DNA of 64,000 nucleotides from Pedobacter frigiditerrae (GTDB lineage Bacteria > Bacteroidota > Bacteroidia > Sphingobacteriales > Sphingobacteriaceae): positions 620,001-684,000 of the forward strand of contig NZ_JAVTSS010000001.1 of assembly GCF_032678705.1 (NCBI RefSeq). Direction: 5' to 3'. The number at the start of each line of letters is the position of its first letter. The stretch's first letter is position 1. This document shows, piece after piece, positions 28,312 to 37,567 of this stretch. Made by a program: the position numbers and the translations under genes. The notes under the pieces were generated by a model. The model searched no databases. It was not told the DNA's origin and saw only the letters and a program-made list of their open reading frames with translations.

Positions 28312-28341
28312 AAAGTCCCGATGAAAATCGGGACTTTTTTT
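28312..28341 (+). terminator. strong terminator directly behind repeat copy B
   Basis: AAAGTCCCGAT and ATCGGGACTTT form a perfect 11-bp stem around a GAAA tetraloop, followed by a run of seven T overlapping the stem end. It insulates murF-alr from anything transcribed through the repeat. Confidence 0.9.
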
Positions 28342-28372
28342 ATGTCCGCTATTTTCATAAATTCGTTTCATA

Positions 28373-30832
28373 ATGATCGCAGACCAATATTCCATTTCAC
28401 ATATTTCCGAAATCTTAAAAGCTAAGGCTGTTTTATCGAAGCCAGAAACAGTTATTAGAAAGCTGTTAACGGATAGTAGAACTGTAATAGACCCAGAAGG
28501 TTCTTTGTTTTTTGCGGTGAATGCACAGAGAGATGGTCATCAGTTTATTAAAGATGCATATGAAAACGGGGTTCGCAATTTTGTAATCTCTAATTCCGCC
28601 TATGCGGAAAAATTGAAAGACGCCAATTTTTTGTTGGTCACTGACGTTTTACTGGCCTTACAATCCTTAGCAACTTACAATAGAAAAGCAAACGATTTAA
28701 AAGTAATTGGTGTAACTGGTAGTAATGGAAAAACCATTGTTAAGGAATGGTTATATCAATTACTAGCATCAGATTTTAATATTATTCGTAGCCCTAAAAG
28801 CTTCAATTCTCAAATCGGTGTGCCTTTATCTGTATGGCAAGTTAATGCAGAACATAATTTAGCAATCTTTGAAGCTGGTATCTCAACTAAGAATGAAATG
28901 GAAGTTTTGGCAGATATCATCTGTCCAACAATTGGAATATTAACTAATATTGGAGAGGCACACGCTGAAGGCTTCGAAAGCAAAGCTGAAAAATTAACAG
29001 AGAAATTAAAGCTTTTTAAGGATGTTGAACTCTTTATTTATGCTCCCGAATATTTAATTGATGTAGCTAATGCAGATTTGCCAGGAAAACAAAAGTTTAC
29101 TTGGAGTTTAAACCTGCCTGCAGATTTACATATCTCTTTTATTGAGCCGATTGAAGGTAAAAACTACATCCGAGCTACTTATAAAGAAAAGGAAATAGAA
29201 TGTTTAATTCCGTTTAGCGATAAAGCATCGGTAGAAAATGGCATAATTTGCTGGGCTACACTGTTGGCAATGGGCTATTCGCCAGAAGAGGCAGATTTAC
29301 GTTTAGAGAAATTAACGCAAGTGAGTATGCGTTTGGAGTTAATCAATGGCATAGAAAATTGCTCTGTAATTGATGATTCTTACAGTGCAGATATTTCTTC
29401 ATTGGCTATCGCGTTGGATTTTTTAAACCTACAAAACCAACATCCTAAAAAGACATTAATTCTATCAGACATTTACGAAACAGGTAAAACCAATGAAGTG
29501 CTTTATGCAGAAATATCAGCTTTGCTTATACAGAAAAATTTAAATCGACTAATTGGTATTGGTCCTCATATTTCTGCTTTTGCTAATTTATTTGCAATTG
29601 AATCATCGTTTTACGAAAGCACACAAGATTTTATTGAACAGTTACCTGCCATTCATTTTGCAAATGAAACCATTTTGGTAAAAGGTGCAAGGCGATTTGA
29701 ATTTGGAAGAATTAGTAAACTACTTACACAAAAAATACACGATACAGTTCTAGAAATCAACCTAAATGCATTAGCTAGTAACTTGCAATTTTATCGCTCT
29801 AAATTAAATAAAGGTGTAAAAGTAATGGCAATGGTTAAGGCTTTTTCTTATGGAAGTGGAAGTTTTGAAATTGCCAATTTGTTGCAATATCACAAGGTAG
29901 ATTATTTGGCGGTTGCCTATGCGGATGAAGGCATCGCCCTGCGTAAAGCTGGAATAACCTTGCCAATTATGGTCATGAGTCCTGAGCCTTCTGCTTTTGA
30001 GGCAATGGTTAAAAATCATCTGGAGCCTGAAATATATAATGCAAATATTCTAAGGAGTTTCCTCAATTTTTTACCTGCTTACGAAAAGGATTTTCCAATT
30101 CACTTAAAGTTAGATACAGGCATGCACCGTTTGGGTTTTGAGGCTGTTGATTTACCAGACTTACTAGATATCTTGAAAGATAATGAACAATTAAAAGTCG
30201 TTTCTATATTTTCTCATTTAGTGGCAAGTGCCGAAGCTGAACATGATGGTTTTACTCAACACCAGTTGCATGAATTTGATAAATTATACACTATAGTAGC
30301 TAGCTTAATTGGTTATGAGCCTATAAAGCATGTTTTAAATACTTCTGGGATTACACGTTGGCCACAAGCGCAATTAGATATGGTGCGGATTGGGATTGGG
30401 TTGTACGGCTTTGATGGGGCGTTAAATAACAATAAGGGTTTACAAACAGTCGCTATTCTTAAAACCACAGTTACACAGGTTAAAAATTTAAATGCTGGTG
30501 AAACTGTTGGCTACAGTAGAAAAGGCAGCATGCCCAAAGGCGGAAGAATTGCAACAGTTAAAATTGGTTATGCAGATGGCTATAGCCGTAAATTTGGAAA
30601 TGGCGTAGGTAAGATGCTAATCAAGGGTAAGTTGGTTCCTACGATTGGTTCTATTTGTATGGATATGTGTATGTTAGATGTTACTGGTTTAAATGTAAAA
30701 ACAGGCGATGAAGTTATCGTCTTTAATGAGGAACATACCATTAGTGATTTAGCAACACAGATTGAGACCATTCCTTATGAAATTTTAACAAATGTTTCCC
30801 AGAGGGTGAAAAGAGTTTATTTTTACGAATAA
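28373..30832 (+). CDS. bifunctional MurF ligase / alanine racemase
   Basis: A fusion of 819 aa known from Bacteroidota. Residues 1 to about 450 are UDP-N-acetylmuramoyl-tripeptide:D-alanyl-D-alanine ligase: N-terminal UDP-binding part (LLTDSRTVIDPEGSLFFAV), ATP loop GVTGSNGKTIVKEW at about 115, FEAGISTKNEME and DDSYSADISS in the central domain. Residues about 455-819 are a PLP-dependent alanine racemase: the PLP Lys in VMAMVKAFSYGSG, HLKLDTGMHRLGF, RIGIGLYGFD, and the Tyr of the second subunit in VKIGYADGYSRKFG. It makes D-Ala and then adds D-Ala-D-Ala to the peptidoglycan precursor in the cytoplasm. The Lys in the ATP loop is followed by Ile where Thr/Ser is more usual (GKTI). Confidence 0.95.
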   Translation: MIADQYSISHISEILKAKAVLSKPETVIRKLLTDSRTVIDPEGSLFFAVNAQRDGHQFIKDAYENGVRNFVISNSAYAEKLKDANFLLVTDVLLALQSLATYNRKANDLKVIGVTGSNGKTIVKEWLYQLLASDFNIIRSPKSFNSQIGVPLSVWQVNAEHNLAIFEAGISTKNEMEVLADIICPTIGILTNIGEAHAEGFESKAEKLTEKLKLFKDVELFIYAPEYLIDVANADLPGKQKFTWSLNLPADLHISFIEPIEGKNYIRATYKEKEIECLIPFSDKASVENGIICWATLLAMGYSPEEADLRLEKLTQVSMRLELINGIENCSVIDDSYSADISSLAIALDFLNLQNQHPKKTLILSDIYETGKTNEVLYAEISALLIQKNLNRLIGIGPHISAFANLFAIESSFYESTQDFIEQLPAIHFANETILVKGARRFEFGRISKLLTQKIHDTVLEINLNALASNLQFYRSKLNKGVKVMAMVKAFSYGSGSFEIANLLQYHKVDYLAVAYADEGIALRKAGITLPIMVMSPEPSAFEAMVKNHLEPEIYNANILRSFLNFLPAYEKDFPIHLKLDTGMHRLGFEAVDLPDLLDILKDNEQLKVVSIFSHLVASAEAEHDGFTQHQLHEFDKLYTIVASLIGYEPIKHVLNTSGITRWPQAQLDMVRIGIGLYGFDGALNNNKGLQTVAILKTTVTQVKNLNAGETVGYSRKGSMPKGGRIATVKIGYADGYSRKFGNGVGKMLIKGKLVPTIGSICMDMCMLDVTGLNVKTGDEVIVFNEEHTISDLATQIETIPYEILTNVSQRVKRVYFYE

Positions 30833-30843
30833 AGTTAATCTCA

Positions 30844-32409
30844 ATGTTTAGAATCATTTGTTTGTTTGTACTCAGCTTATTTAGCATAAGTTTAAAAGCA
30901 CAACAAAATCGACTAATAAAACTTAAAATCGATTTAAGTAAAACTGCCCAAGTAATTGAAAATTTTGGATCATCTGGTTGTTGGTATTCTGAAAGTGTTG
31001 GTAATTTTTGGCCAAGCGAGAAAAAGGAGAAAATTGCAGAGTTACTATTTAGTCGAAAGATTAATGATGATGGAAGTTTAGCTGGCATTGGCTTGTCTGC
31101 TTGGCGTTTTAATATTGGGGCAGGTACACTAGAACAAGGTAGCAATAGCGGTATAAAGGATTTTAATAGGCGAACTGATTCGTTTTTAAATCCAGATGGA
31201 ACTTATGACTGGAACAAACAAGTTGGTCAGCGGTTTTTTCTTCAAAAGGCAAAAGATTATAGCGTAGAAACGTTAATCGCATTTTCAAATTCGCCACCTG
31301 TACAATTTACTAAAAATGGTTTAGGCTTTAAAACTGAAAAAGATTTTACAACAAACCTTCGTGATGACCGTTATGAAAATTATGCTCAATTTTTAACAAA
31401 TGTGATAAAGCATTTTGACCAACAAAAAATTCATTTTAGTTACATATCTCCCGTAAATGAACCGCAATGGGATTGGTCTAGAAAACCTGGAGAAGCAGAC
31501 CAAGAGGGTACGCCTTGGACAAATGCTGAGATTTTTAAAGTCACCAAAGAATTAAATACTGTGCTCGAAAAAGAGAAATTAACTAGCAAAATCTTAATAT
31601 CAGAAGCTGGAATGCTTAACTACTTATATGCGGGAACAGGGAAGGCAACACATCAAATTCAAAGTTTTTTTGATGAAAAAAATGCTTTATACGTCGGAAA
31701 TTTATCTCGTGTTCCAAAAACTATTGCTGGTCATAGCTATTTTACAGAATCAAATAATAAGGTGCTTTTGGAAACAAGAAAGCATCTTGCTGATACCATA
31801 AAGAAATATCAATTAAATTTTTGGCAATCTGAGTATTCGATGTTAGCTGATGGTTTTAGGGAAGGCCAACAAGGAGACAGAAGCCCAATGGATTGTGCAC
31901 TTTTTTTAGCAAAGGTAATCCACGCAGATTTAACAGTAGGCAATGCTACTGCTTGGCAATTTTGGAATGCCTATGAACCAGGAAACGCAAAGCGAAATAC
32001 AAGATATTACCTAATTGCACTACAGCCAAAACCTGATTTTAAAGATGGCGAATTTATGGTAACTAAAAATTTATGGGCTTTGGGTCATTATAGTAGGTTT
32101 GTTAGACCAGGAATGACAAGGATTTTAACAGAAACAATTCCCGATAAAGAAAATGAATTGCAAAAGGAATTGCTTGTTTCTGCTTTCAAGAATAAAGACA
32201 ATAAGTTGGTGTTAGTTTTAGTTAATTATGGTAAAGTTGATATTGATATTGAGCTGGAAATTAAAAATGCAAAGCGAAATTATACTACTGCAACAACTTA
32301 TGTAACTAATACAGAAGAAGGGATGGATATGAAATTGCAAGTCAAGAAAAAACCTTCTGAAACGACGACAATAAAAGCAAGATCAATTCAAACCATCTTG
32401 GTAGATTAA
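30844..32409 (+). CDS. GH30-family glycoside hydrolase
   Basis: Secreted 521-aa enzyme with signal peptide (MFRIICLFVLSLFSISLKAQ). The TIM barrel has the clan GH-A residues: acid/base Glu in YISPVNEPQWDW (about 207) and nucleophile Glu in LNFWQSEYSML (about 331). The N-terminal IENFGSSGCWYSE and LSAWRFNIGAG are typical of the GH30 group near endo-beta-1,6-galactanases, and a small beta-sandwich closes the protein (LVLVLVNYGKVDIDIELEI). Substrate is not certain; beta-1,6-galactan or glucan are candidates. The start follows murF-alr by 11 bp and may be read from the same transcript, though the functions are unrelated. Confidence 0.9.
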   Translation: MFRIICLFVLSLFSISLKAQQNRLIKLKIDLSKTAQVIENFGSSGCWYSESVGNFWPSEKKEKIAELLFSRKINDDGSLAGIGLSAWRFNIGAGTLEQGSNSGIKDFNRRTDSFLNPDGTYDWNKQVGQRFFLQKAKDYSVETLIAFSNSPPVQFTKNGLGFKTEKDFTTNLRDDRYENYAQFLTNVIKHFDQQKIHFSYISPVNEPQWDWSRKPGEADQEGTPWTNAEIFKVTKELNTVLEKEKLTSKILISEAGMLNYLYAGTGKATHQIQSFFDEKNALYVGNLSRVPKTIAGHSYFTESNNKVLLETRKHLADTIKKYQLNFWQSEYSMLADGFREGQQGDRSPMDCALFLAKVIHADLTVGNATAWQFWNAYEPGNAKRNTRYYLIALQPKPDFKDGEFMVTKNLWALGHYSRFVRPGMTRILTETIPDKENELQKELLVSAFKNKDNKLVLVLVNYGKVDIDIELEIKNAKRNYTTATTYVTNTEEGMDMKLQVKKKPSETTTIKARSIQTILVD

Positions 32410-32452
32410 ACCAAATCTAACAACTCCATGATATTTTCCCTATTTTTGCAAT

Positions 32453-33043
32453 ATGAATAGGATAGGAAGAGCGCTTTTAAATTACCTGATTAAAGGATTA
32501 TTGATTGTTGTGCCAATTGCCCTAAGCATTTTTATAGTGGTGTGGGCGGTAACAACTGTTGATAGTTGGTTAAACATTAATAATATTTTAGGCGTAAACC
32601 CATTAACCGGTACCAATAGAAATATTCCTGGTTTAGGATTAGGATTGGTGATTTTCATCATACTAATCGCAGGGATTTTTGTAACCAATTTTGTAACGGA
32701 GCCAATGTACAATTGGTTTCAACGTACAATGAATAAGTTACCGCTTCTAAATTTTATTTTTTCTTCTATTAAAGATTTAACAGAAGCTTTTGTTGGCGAT
32801 GAAAAGAAATTTAATCACCCTGTGTTAGTTAATGTAGAAGGAGGAATGAAAAGAATTGGGTTTTTAACGCAAAACGATTTAACAAAGCTCGATTTGCCTG
32901 GTGATGCCATTGTTTATTTCCCATTTTCATATTCTTTTGCCGGACAAGTTTATGTGGTAAGTAAAGAAAAAATCAAGCCATTAAACATTAGTGCTGCTGA
33001 TGCAATGAAATTAGTGGTTAGTGGTGGCGTTAGTCATTTCTAA
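32453..33043 (+). CDS. DUF502 family membrane protein
   Basis: 196 residues with two transmembrane helices (about 9-31 and 60-82) followed by a soluble domain. Family signature parts are NYLIKGLLIVVPIALSIFI, the GLGLGLVIFIILIAGIFVTN helix, and IGFLTQNDL, VYFPFSYSFAGQVYVV in the soluble part. The function of DUF502 is unknown. The gene stops four bases into the stop region of the convergent gene behind it. Confidence 0.9.
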   Translation: MNRIGRALLNYLIKGLLIVVPIALSIFIVVWAVTTVDSWLNINNILGVNPLTGTNRNIPGLGLGLVIFIILIAGIFVTNFVTEPMYNWFQRTMNKLPLLNFIFSSIKDLTEAFVGDEKKFNHPVLVNVEGGMKRIGFLTQNDLTKLDLPGDAIVYFPFSYSFAGQVYVVSKEKIKPLNISAADAMKLVVSGGVSHF

Positions 33044-33537
33044 AGAATACCCCTATAGATTATCGGAATAAAAATCACAATAAATATTAAAAGCATAAAC
33101 ATCTTAGTGAAGTGCTCTCTTGCATAAAACCCTATCAAAAGCATCAATTCATCATCAGTGTTTGAAACTACTGTTCCCGAAGATGTTGAAGAATCGTATT
33201 TGATTTGCTTGTCGTTAAAATTGGTTATAATCCATTGAGAATGCCAAGTATTAGTAAAATCTAAAGCATATTTTTCTCCAGAATTTAACGTAATATTAGC
33301 TTTTGTTTTCCAATCATCGTAATTGATAAACCCAATTAACTCATTATTTCCATCAAATATCTGCGTCGTTGTACCATAAAGGCCATCATCTTTAAACCTA
33401 TAATTCTTGCTTTGACTTATAGCTTTTGCTTCACTTCTCCAAGTATCAAAAAACATAGTACAGCTGATCTTCCCACGTTCAAAAATCTGATAATTACTTT
33501 CGAATATTCCTTTGTTCCAGGTTAAATAGCTTTCCAT
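33040..33537 (-). CDS. hypothetical protein with C-terminal membrane anchor
   Basis: 165 residues without a signal peptide. The first 130 form beta-strands with repeated shapes (FKDDGLYGTTTQIFDGNNEL, GFINYDDWKTKANITLNSG, WHSQWIITN), reminiscent of the tubby/LURP-one-like barrel, but I cannot confirm that. The C-terminus is one hydrophobic helix (FMLLIFIVIFIPIIYRGIL), a tail anchor. It overlaps the convergent DUF502 gene at the stops by four bases. Confidence 0.65.
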   Translation of the reverse strand: MESYLTWNKGIFESNYQIFERGKISCTMFFDTWRSEAKAISQSKNYRFKDDGLYGTTTQIFDGNNELIGFINYDDWKTKANITLNSGEKYALDFTNTWHSQWIITNFNDKQIKYDSSTSSGTVVSNTDDELMLLIGFYAREHFTKMFMLLIFIVIFIPIIYRGIL

Positions 33538-33597
33538 ACTCGCCTTTTATTTTATATAATATAGACTACATTCTTCTAATTTCGTTACAACTGGGAC

Positions 33598-33628
33598 AAA
33601 AAAATAGCCAACTAAAAAGTTGGCTATT
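33598..33628 (-). terminator. terminator behind the LOG-family gene
   Basis: AATAGCCAAC and GTTGGCTATT form a perfect 10-bp stem around TAAAAA (33603-33628); on the minus strand it is followed by a T-run, so it ends transcripts coming from 34371. Confidence 0.88.
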
Positions 33629-33663
33629 AATGACTAAACAGATTTCTTCTTTCCTCGAAACGT

Positions 33664-34371
33664 TTAGAAATTCGGTTTCAATACATATTTATCATAGAAT
33701 CTAAAGATATGCTCTGCAGCTTCTTCGGCTGTATCAACCAATCTAAATAAATTCAAATCTTCTGCATGAATGTTGTGCTCTTTTTCTAACATGGTTGATT
33801 TAATCCACTCAACCAATCCACCCCAGTAAGCTTTACCGACTAAAACAATTGGGAAACGGGCAATCTTACCAGTCTGAATTAAAGTTATTGCTTCAAATAA
33901 TTCATCCATTGTTCCCATCCCGCCAGGTAATACCACAAAACCTTGTGAGTATTTCATGAACATTACTTTTCTAATAAAAAAGTAATCGAACTCTAACAAT
34001 TTATTGTGATCGATGTATTTATTGTGGAATTGTTCAAACGGTAAATCAATATTTAAACCTACAGATTTACCACCATTCATGTGAGCACCTTTATTGCCAG
34101 CTTCCATGATACCCGGGCCACCACCAGTAATTACACCATACCCTCTATCTGTTAATAAACGACCGCATTCTACTGCAATCTCATAATATGGATTAGTTTC
34201 TGCAGTACGAGCAGAACCAAAAATACTTACGCAAGGACCAATTTTAGCCAACTTCTCAAATCCATCTACAAACTCTGCCATGATTTTAAAAATCTGCCAG
34301 CTATCTGTTACTTTTATTTCTTGCCAATCTTTATTGGCAAATGCACTTCTTATCTTTTCTTCACTTGTCAT
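33664..34371 (-). CDS. LOG family protein (TIGR00730-type Rossmann fold)
   Basis: 235 residues with the two signatures of the LOG/lysine-decarboxylase-like family: GGGPGIMEAGNKGA at about 83-96 and PGGMGTMDELFEAIT at about 150-165. Characterised members hydrolyse nucleoside monophosphates (for example cytokinin ribosides or AMP) to the base and ribose 5-phosphate. N-terminal SIFGSARTAETNPYYE starts the Rossmann fold. Soluble, cytoplasmic, alone in its transcription unit with a clear terminator. Confidence 0.93.
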   Translation of the reverse strand: MTSEEKIRSAFANKDWQEIKVTDSWQIFKIMAEFVDGFEKLAKIGPCVSIFGSARTAETNPYYEIAVECGRLLTDRGYGVITGGGPGIMEAGNKGAHMNGGKSVGLNIDLPFEQFHNKYIDHNKLLEFDYFFIRKVMFMKYSQGFVVLPGGMGTMDELFEAITLIQTGKIARFPIVLVGKAYWGGLVEWIKSTMLEKEHNIHAEDLNLFRLVDTAEEAAEHIFRFYDKYVLKPNF

Positions 34372-34456
34372 TCTTAGTATATTATTTGTTGTTCATTGGT
34401 GTCATTGGTTCATTAGGCTGTATACAACAAATGAACTAGTGAACAATTGAACCAAT
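34372..34456. repeat. short inverted-repeat spacer (TTCATTGGTTCA family)
   Basis: Words such as TTGTTCATTGGT, TTCATTAGG and their inverses ATGAACTAGTGAACAATTG, GAACCAAT sit between two minus-strand genes. The same words occur at 48690-48718 (TTCATTGGTTCAATTGTTC). It appears to be one of several small dispersed repeat families of this genome. Confidence 0.55.
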
Positions 34457-35965
34457 TTAAAATTTAGTTTGTTGATCTGTTTTCTTGCTGATCAGTAATA
34501 AGCCTATAAAGGTAATCAATCCATTTACCAATATCAGTTCTACACTAAAAACATATCCTCCGAGTAAATCTTTCGAATTTGTTGCAAATAGATAGCATAG
34601 AATTGGAGCAACAATACAGACAATAGGAACTAATTTATCGTGCAAACCTCTGTTTTTCACAAATAAACCAAATGAATAAAGACCTAAAAGCGGTCCGTAA
34701 GTATAAGATGCTATTGTGAAAATTAAACTAACAACCGAGGAACTATTGAATGCATTGATAATTAAAATTACTAAAAACATCAATAGAGAAAAACCTATAT
34801 GTACCATGTGTCTTTTCTTAACTGCATCTTTCTTCTCTAAGTTTTCCTTTTTGTTCATTCCTAAAAAATCTACGCAAAAAGATGTTGTTAAAGCTGTTAA
34901 GGCACTATCTGTAGTTGCAAATGTAGCAGCTGTTAAACCTAACATAAATACAATTGCAGGTACAGTTGTCAAATGATTTAAAGCTATTAATGGAAAAAGG
35001 ATATCTGTTCTCGGCTTACCGGTAACTTGATCTAAGGGAATTTCTATCCCATTTTTAGAAGCAAAAATATAAAGAAGGGCTCCAACACTTAAAAAAAATA
35101 TATTTAGAATCACAAATATTCCTGTAAACGTGAACATATTTTTTTTTGCTTCAGCGATGGTCTTCATACTTAGATTTTTTTGCATTAAATCTTGATCCAG
35201 ACCAGTCATGGCAATCGTTACAAAAATACCTCCAATAAACTGTTTGCTGAGATGAAACTTACTTGATACAAAGTCATCTAAAAAGAAAATTTTAGAGTAG
35301 CTGCTACTTTTTATAGTTTCAAAAGCCTGTGGTATGTTTAAATCTAAACTACTGCAAACAAAATATATAGTTAAGAATACAGATAATACCAAAAAGAAGG
35401 TTTGCAGGGTGTCAGTAATGATAATGGTCTTTAAACCCCCCTTAAAAGTGTAAGACCATATAAGTCCTAATGATATTAAAACAGTTGCCCAAAAAGGGAC
35501 GCCATAACTATCAAATATAAAACGTTGAAGTACCAAAACGACAAGGTATAGTCTTGCTGCCGAGCCCAAAGTACGGCTCAATAAAAATATTGATGCTGCT
35601 GTTTTATAACTGTAATGTCCTAGTCTTTGTTCAATATAGCTATAAATGGAAGTTAAGTTCATCCGATAATACAACGGTAAAAGCACTGTAGCTATAATGA
35701 TAAAGCCAACAGCATTACCTAAAACAAACTGGAAATACTGAAACTGATTACCTGCTGGAGCACCAACTTCTCCTGGTACTGAAATAAAAGTTACCCCAGA
35801 AAGTGCCGTTCCAATCATCCCAAAAGCAACTAAATACCACTTAGAATTTTTGTTTGCCAAGAAAAAAGTAGAATTATCTGATGATTTTTTCGATGTAGCG
35901 AAAGCGATGATAATTAAAAGAGTAAAATACCCAATTAAGAAACACAATAGTACAGTTGGACTCAT
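34457..35965 (-). CDS. sodium:solute symporter family protein
   Basis: 502 residues with about thirteen to fourteen hydrophobic helices, matching the SSS family. Typical parts are GMIGTALSGVTFISVPGEVG in helix 2, TSIYSYIEQRLGH, FKGGLKTIIITDTLQTFF, TDSALTALTTSFCVDFLG and the late YGPLLGLYSFGLF. The Na+ coupling residues (Thr/Ser in TDSALTALTTS) are present. The substrate is unknown; relatives carry sugars, amino acids or sialic acid. Alone in its unit. Confidence 0.92.
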   Translation of the reverse strand: MSPTVLLCFLIGYFTLLIIIAFATSKKSSDNSTFFLANKNSKWYLVAFGMIGTALSGVTFISVPGEVGAPAGNQFQYFQFVLGNAVGFIIIATVLLPLYYRMNLTSIYSYIEQRLGHYSYKTAASIFLLSRTLGSAARLYLVVLVLQRFIFDSYGVPFWATVLISLGLIWSYTFKGGLKTIIITDTLQTFFLVLSVFLTIYFVCSSLDLNIPQAFETIKSSSYSKIFFLDDFVSSKFHLSKQFIGGIFVTIAMTGLDQDLMQKNLSMKTIAEAKKNMFTFTGIFVILNIFFLSVGALLYIFASKNGIEIPLDQVTGKPRTDILFPLIALNHLTTVPAIVFMLGLTAATFATTDSALTALTTSFCVDFLGMNKKENLEKKDAVKKRHMVHIGFSLLMFLVILIINAFNSSSVVSLIFTIASYTYGPLLGLYSFGLFVKNRGLHDKLVPIVCIVAPILCYLFATNSKDLLGGYVFSVELILVNGLITFIGLLLISKKTDQQTKF

Positions 35966-35989
35966 ATTTAATATTTAGTTTTTAAATGT

Positions 35990-36172
35990 AAGAATTTACA
36001 ATTTTAAATCAATTGATAGTGAAAAAATAAATAGAAGGAGTTATTGGTTGATGGACTATGGTCAATAGCTAAAATTGAAAACGGCAATCTTCATTTTATG
36101 TATTTTGGCTATCAACTATCAACTATCATCCACTGACCAAATAGCAAAATAACCAACCTTTTTTATTAAATT
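35990..36172. repeat. spacer with direct repeats upstream of recR
   Basis: A noncoding stretch with GATGGACTATGGTCAATAG and the inverse-like GGCTATCAACTATCAACTATC. CTATCAA occurs twice in tandem. It belongs to the dispersed small-repeat class; the promoter of recR is probably at its right end (around 36130-36170) but no strong match is visible. Confidence 0.45.
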
Positions 36173-36178
36173 TGTAGA

Positions 36179-36796
36179 ATGAACTTTTCTTCTCAACTGC
36201 TCGAAGATGCAGTCAATGAATTTTCAAAACTACCTGGCGTTGGGCAAAAAACGGCCTTACGTTTGGTGTTACATTTATTAAATAAGGAGGAAGAGGAAGT
36301 TTCCCACTTTGGCAATACTTTAATTAGGCTTAAAGCTGAAATTAAACATTGTAATATTTGTCATAACATTTCCGATCATCACACATGCAGTATTTGTACA
36401 GCTGCCAAAAGAGAAAAAGAGGTTATTTGTGTGGTTGAAGATACTCGTGATGTAATGGCCATTGAAAATACCAATCAGTTTTTTGGCGTTTACCATGTTT
36501 TAGGTGGATTAATTTCCCCTATGGACGGTGTAGGACCATCTGATTTGTATATTGATAGCTTGGTGCAAAGAGTAGCAACAACACCGGTAAAGGAAATTAT
36601 CTTGGCATTAAGTGCAAATATGGAAGGGGACACGACATTATTTTATCTTCATAAAAGGCTCAAAGATTTTCAAATACCAATTACAACTATTGCTAGGGGT
36701 ATCGCCTTTGGCGGAGAACTAGAATACGCTGATGAAATCACACTTGGCCGCTCAATTATTACTAGAGTTCCTTATGAAGGTTCTTTCCTTAAATAA
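36179..36796 (+). CDS. recR: recombination protein RecR
   Basis: RecR (205 aa) acts with RecF/RecO to load RecA at gaps. It has the N-terminal helix-hairpin-helix (LPGVGQKTALRLVLHLL), the Cys4 zinc finger (CNIC...CSIC, about 58-76), the Toprim domain (VICVVEDTRDVMAIE, ALSANMEGDTTLFYLHKRL) and the C-terminal RGIAFGGELEYADEITLGRS. Complete and of usual length. It starts a run of tightly packed genes: the next begins 7 bp on. Confidence 0.97.
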   Translation: MNFSSQLLEDAVNEFSKLPGVGQKTALRLVLHLLNKEEEEVSHFGNTLIRLKAEIKHCNICHNISDHHTCSICTAAKREKEVICVVEDTRDVMAIENTNQFFGVYHVLGGLISPMDGVGPSDLYIDSLVQRVATTPVKEIILALSANMEGDTTLFYLHKRLKDFQIPITTIARGIAFGGELEYADEITLGRSIITRVPYEGSFLK

Positions 36797-36802
36797 TTAA
36801 CA

Positions 36803-37567
36803 ATGAGAAAATTAATTGTTTTGATCCTTTTTGTTCTACTTGCAACAGCTGGTTTTGCACAAGTTAAAATTCATTCGCATAATGATTATGTGCAAAAACA
36901 ACAATTCAGTTTAGCTTTCCAGAATAAAGTCTATCAAATAGAAGCGGATATTTTTGAGGTTAATGGTGAAGCAATTGTTGCGCATAGCAAAAAAGAAATT
37001 GACATCAAACAGACGCTAAATAAGCTATATCTTAATAAGATAGATTCACTGTTCAAGCTAAATAAAGGGAAAGTAAGTAATGATAAAAATTACACTTTTA
37101 CCTTGATGATAGATTTTAAAACAAGTTGGGATGCAACTTTTCCAGCTTTTCAAAAACATATAGAAAAGTATGGCGAAATATTCAACAGGAGCAAGAACAA
37201 AAAAGCAGTTCAAATTGTAATTAGTGGTAACAGACCTGCAGATTCAATGTATCATACTTTTCCAAGTTGGGTTTATTTTGATGGTTTACCAAACATCAGC
37301 TATGCTAAAGCAGATTTAAAAAGAGTGACCATGATTAGCGATAATTTTGCTTCTTATTCTAAATGGAAAGGAATTGGTGAAATTCCTGCAGAAGATAAAG
37401 CAAAACTAAAAAAGATAATAGAACAAGCGCATAAATTGAACAAAGCAATGCGTTTTTGGGGTGCGCCAGATACACAAGATTGTTGGAGACAGCTCATTGA
37501 TTTAGGAGCAGATATTATTAATACAGATAAAATAGTAGAGTGTAAAACTTACTTCGAGCATAAATAA
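36803..37567 (+). CDS. PI-PLC/GDPD-like phosphodiesterase family protein
   Basis: 254 residues with signal peptide (MRKLIVLILFVLLATAGFAQ). It has the HSHNDYVQ motif at about 24-31 and QIEADIFEVNGEAIVAHS at about 45-62, the pattern of PI-PLC-like phosphodiesterases close to the AIM6 group, with the metal/phosphate-binding His, Asn-Asp and Glu-Asp positions. The last part is the usual beta-strand TDKIVECK. Periplasmic hydrolysis of glycerophosphodiesters or another phosphodiester is likely but not shown. The stop overlaps the SDR start (TAATG). Confidence 0.8.
   Translation: MRKLIVLILFVLLATAGFAQVKIHSHNDYVQKQQFSLAFQNKVYQIEADIFEVNGEAIVAHSKKEIDIKQTLNKLYLNKIDSLFKLNKGKVSNDKNYTFTLMIDFKTSWDATFPAFQKHIEKYGEIFNRSKNKKAVQIVISGNRPADSMYHTFPSWVYFDGLPNISYAKADLKRVTMISDNFASYSKWKGIGEIPAEDKAKLKKIIEQAHKLNKAMRFWGAPDTQDCWRQLIDLGADIINTDKIVECKTYFEHK

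Noticed and set aside
26847..28373. Two small open frames (26847-27032 and 28134-28373) sharing NVWIFVTLGVQ as a protein family
   Set aside because: They run through the duplicated 120-bp DNA and into terminator hairpins; the shared peptide follows from DNA identity and the upstream parts differ by frame, so they are unlikely to be genes.
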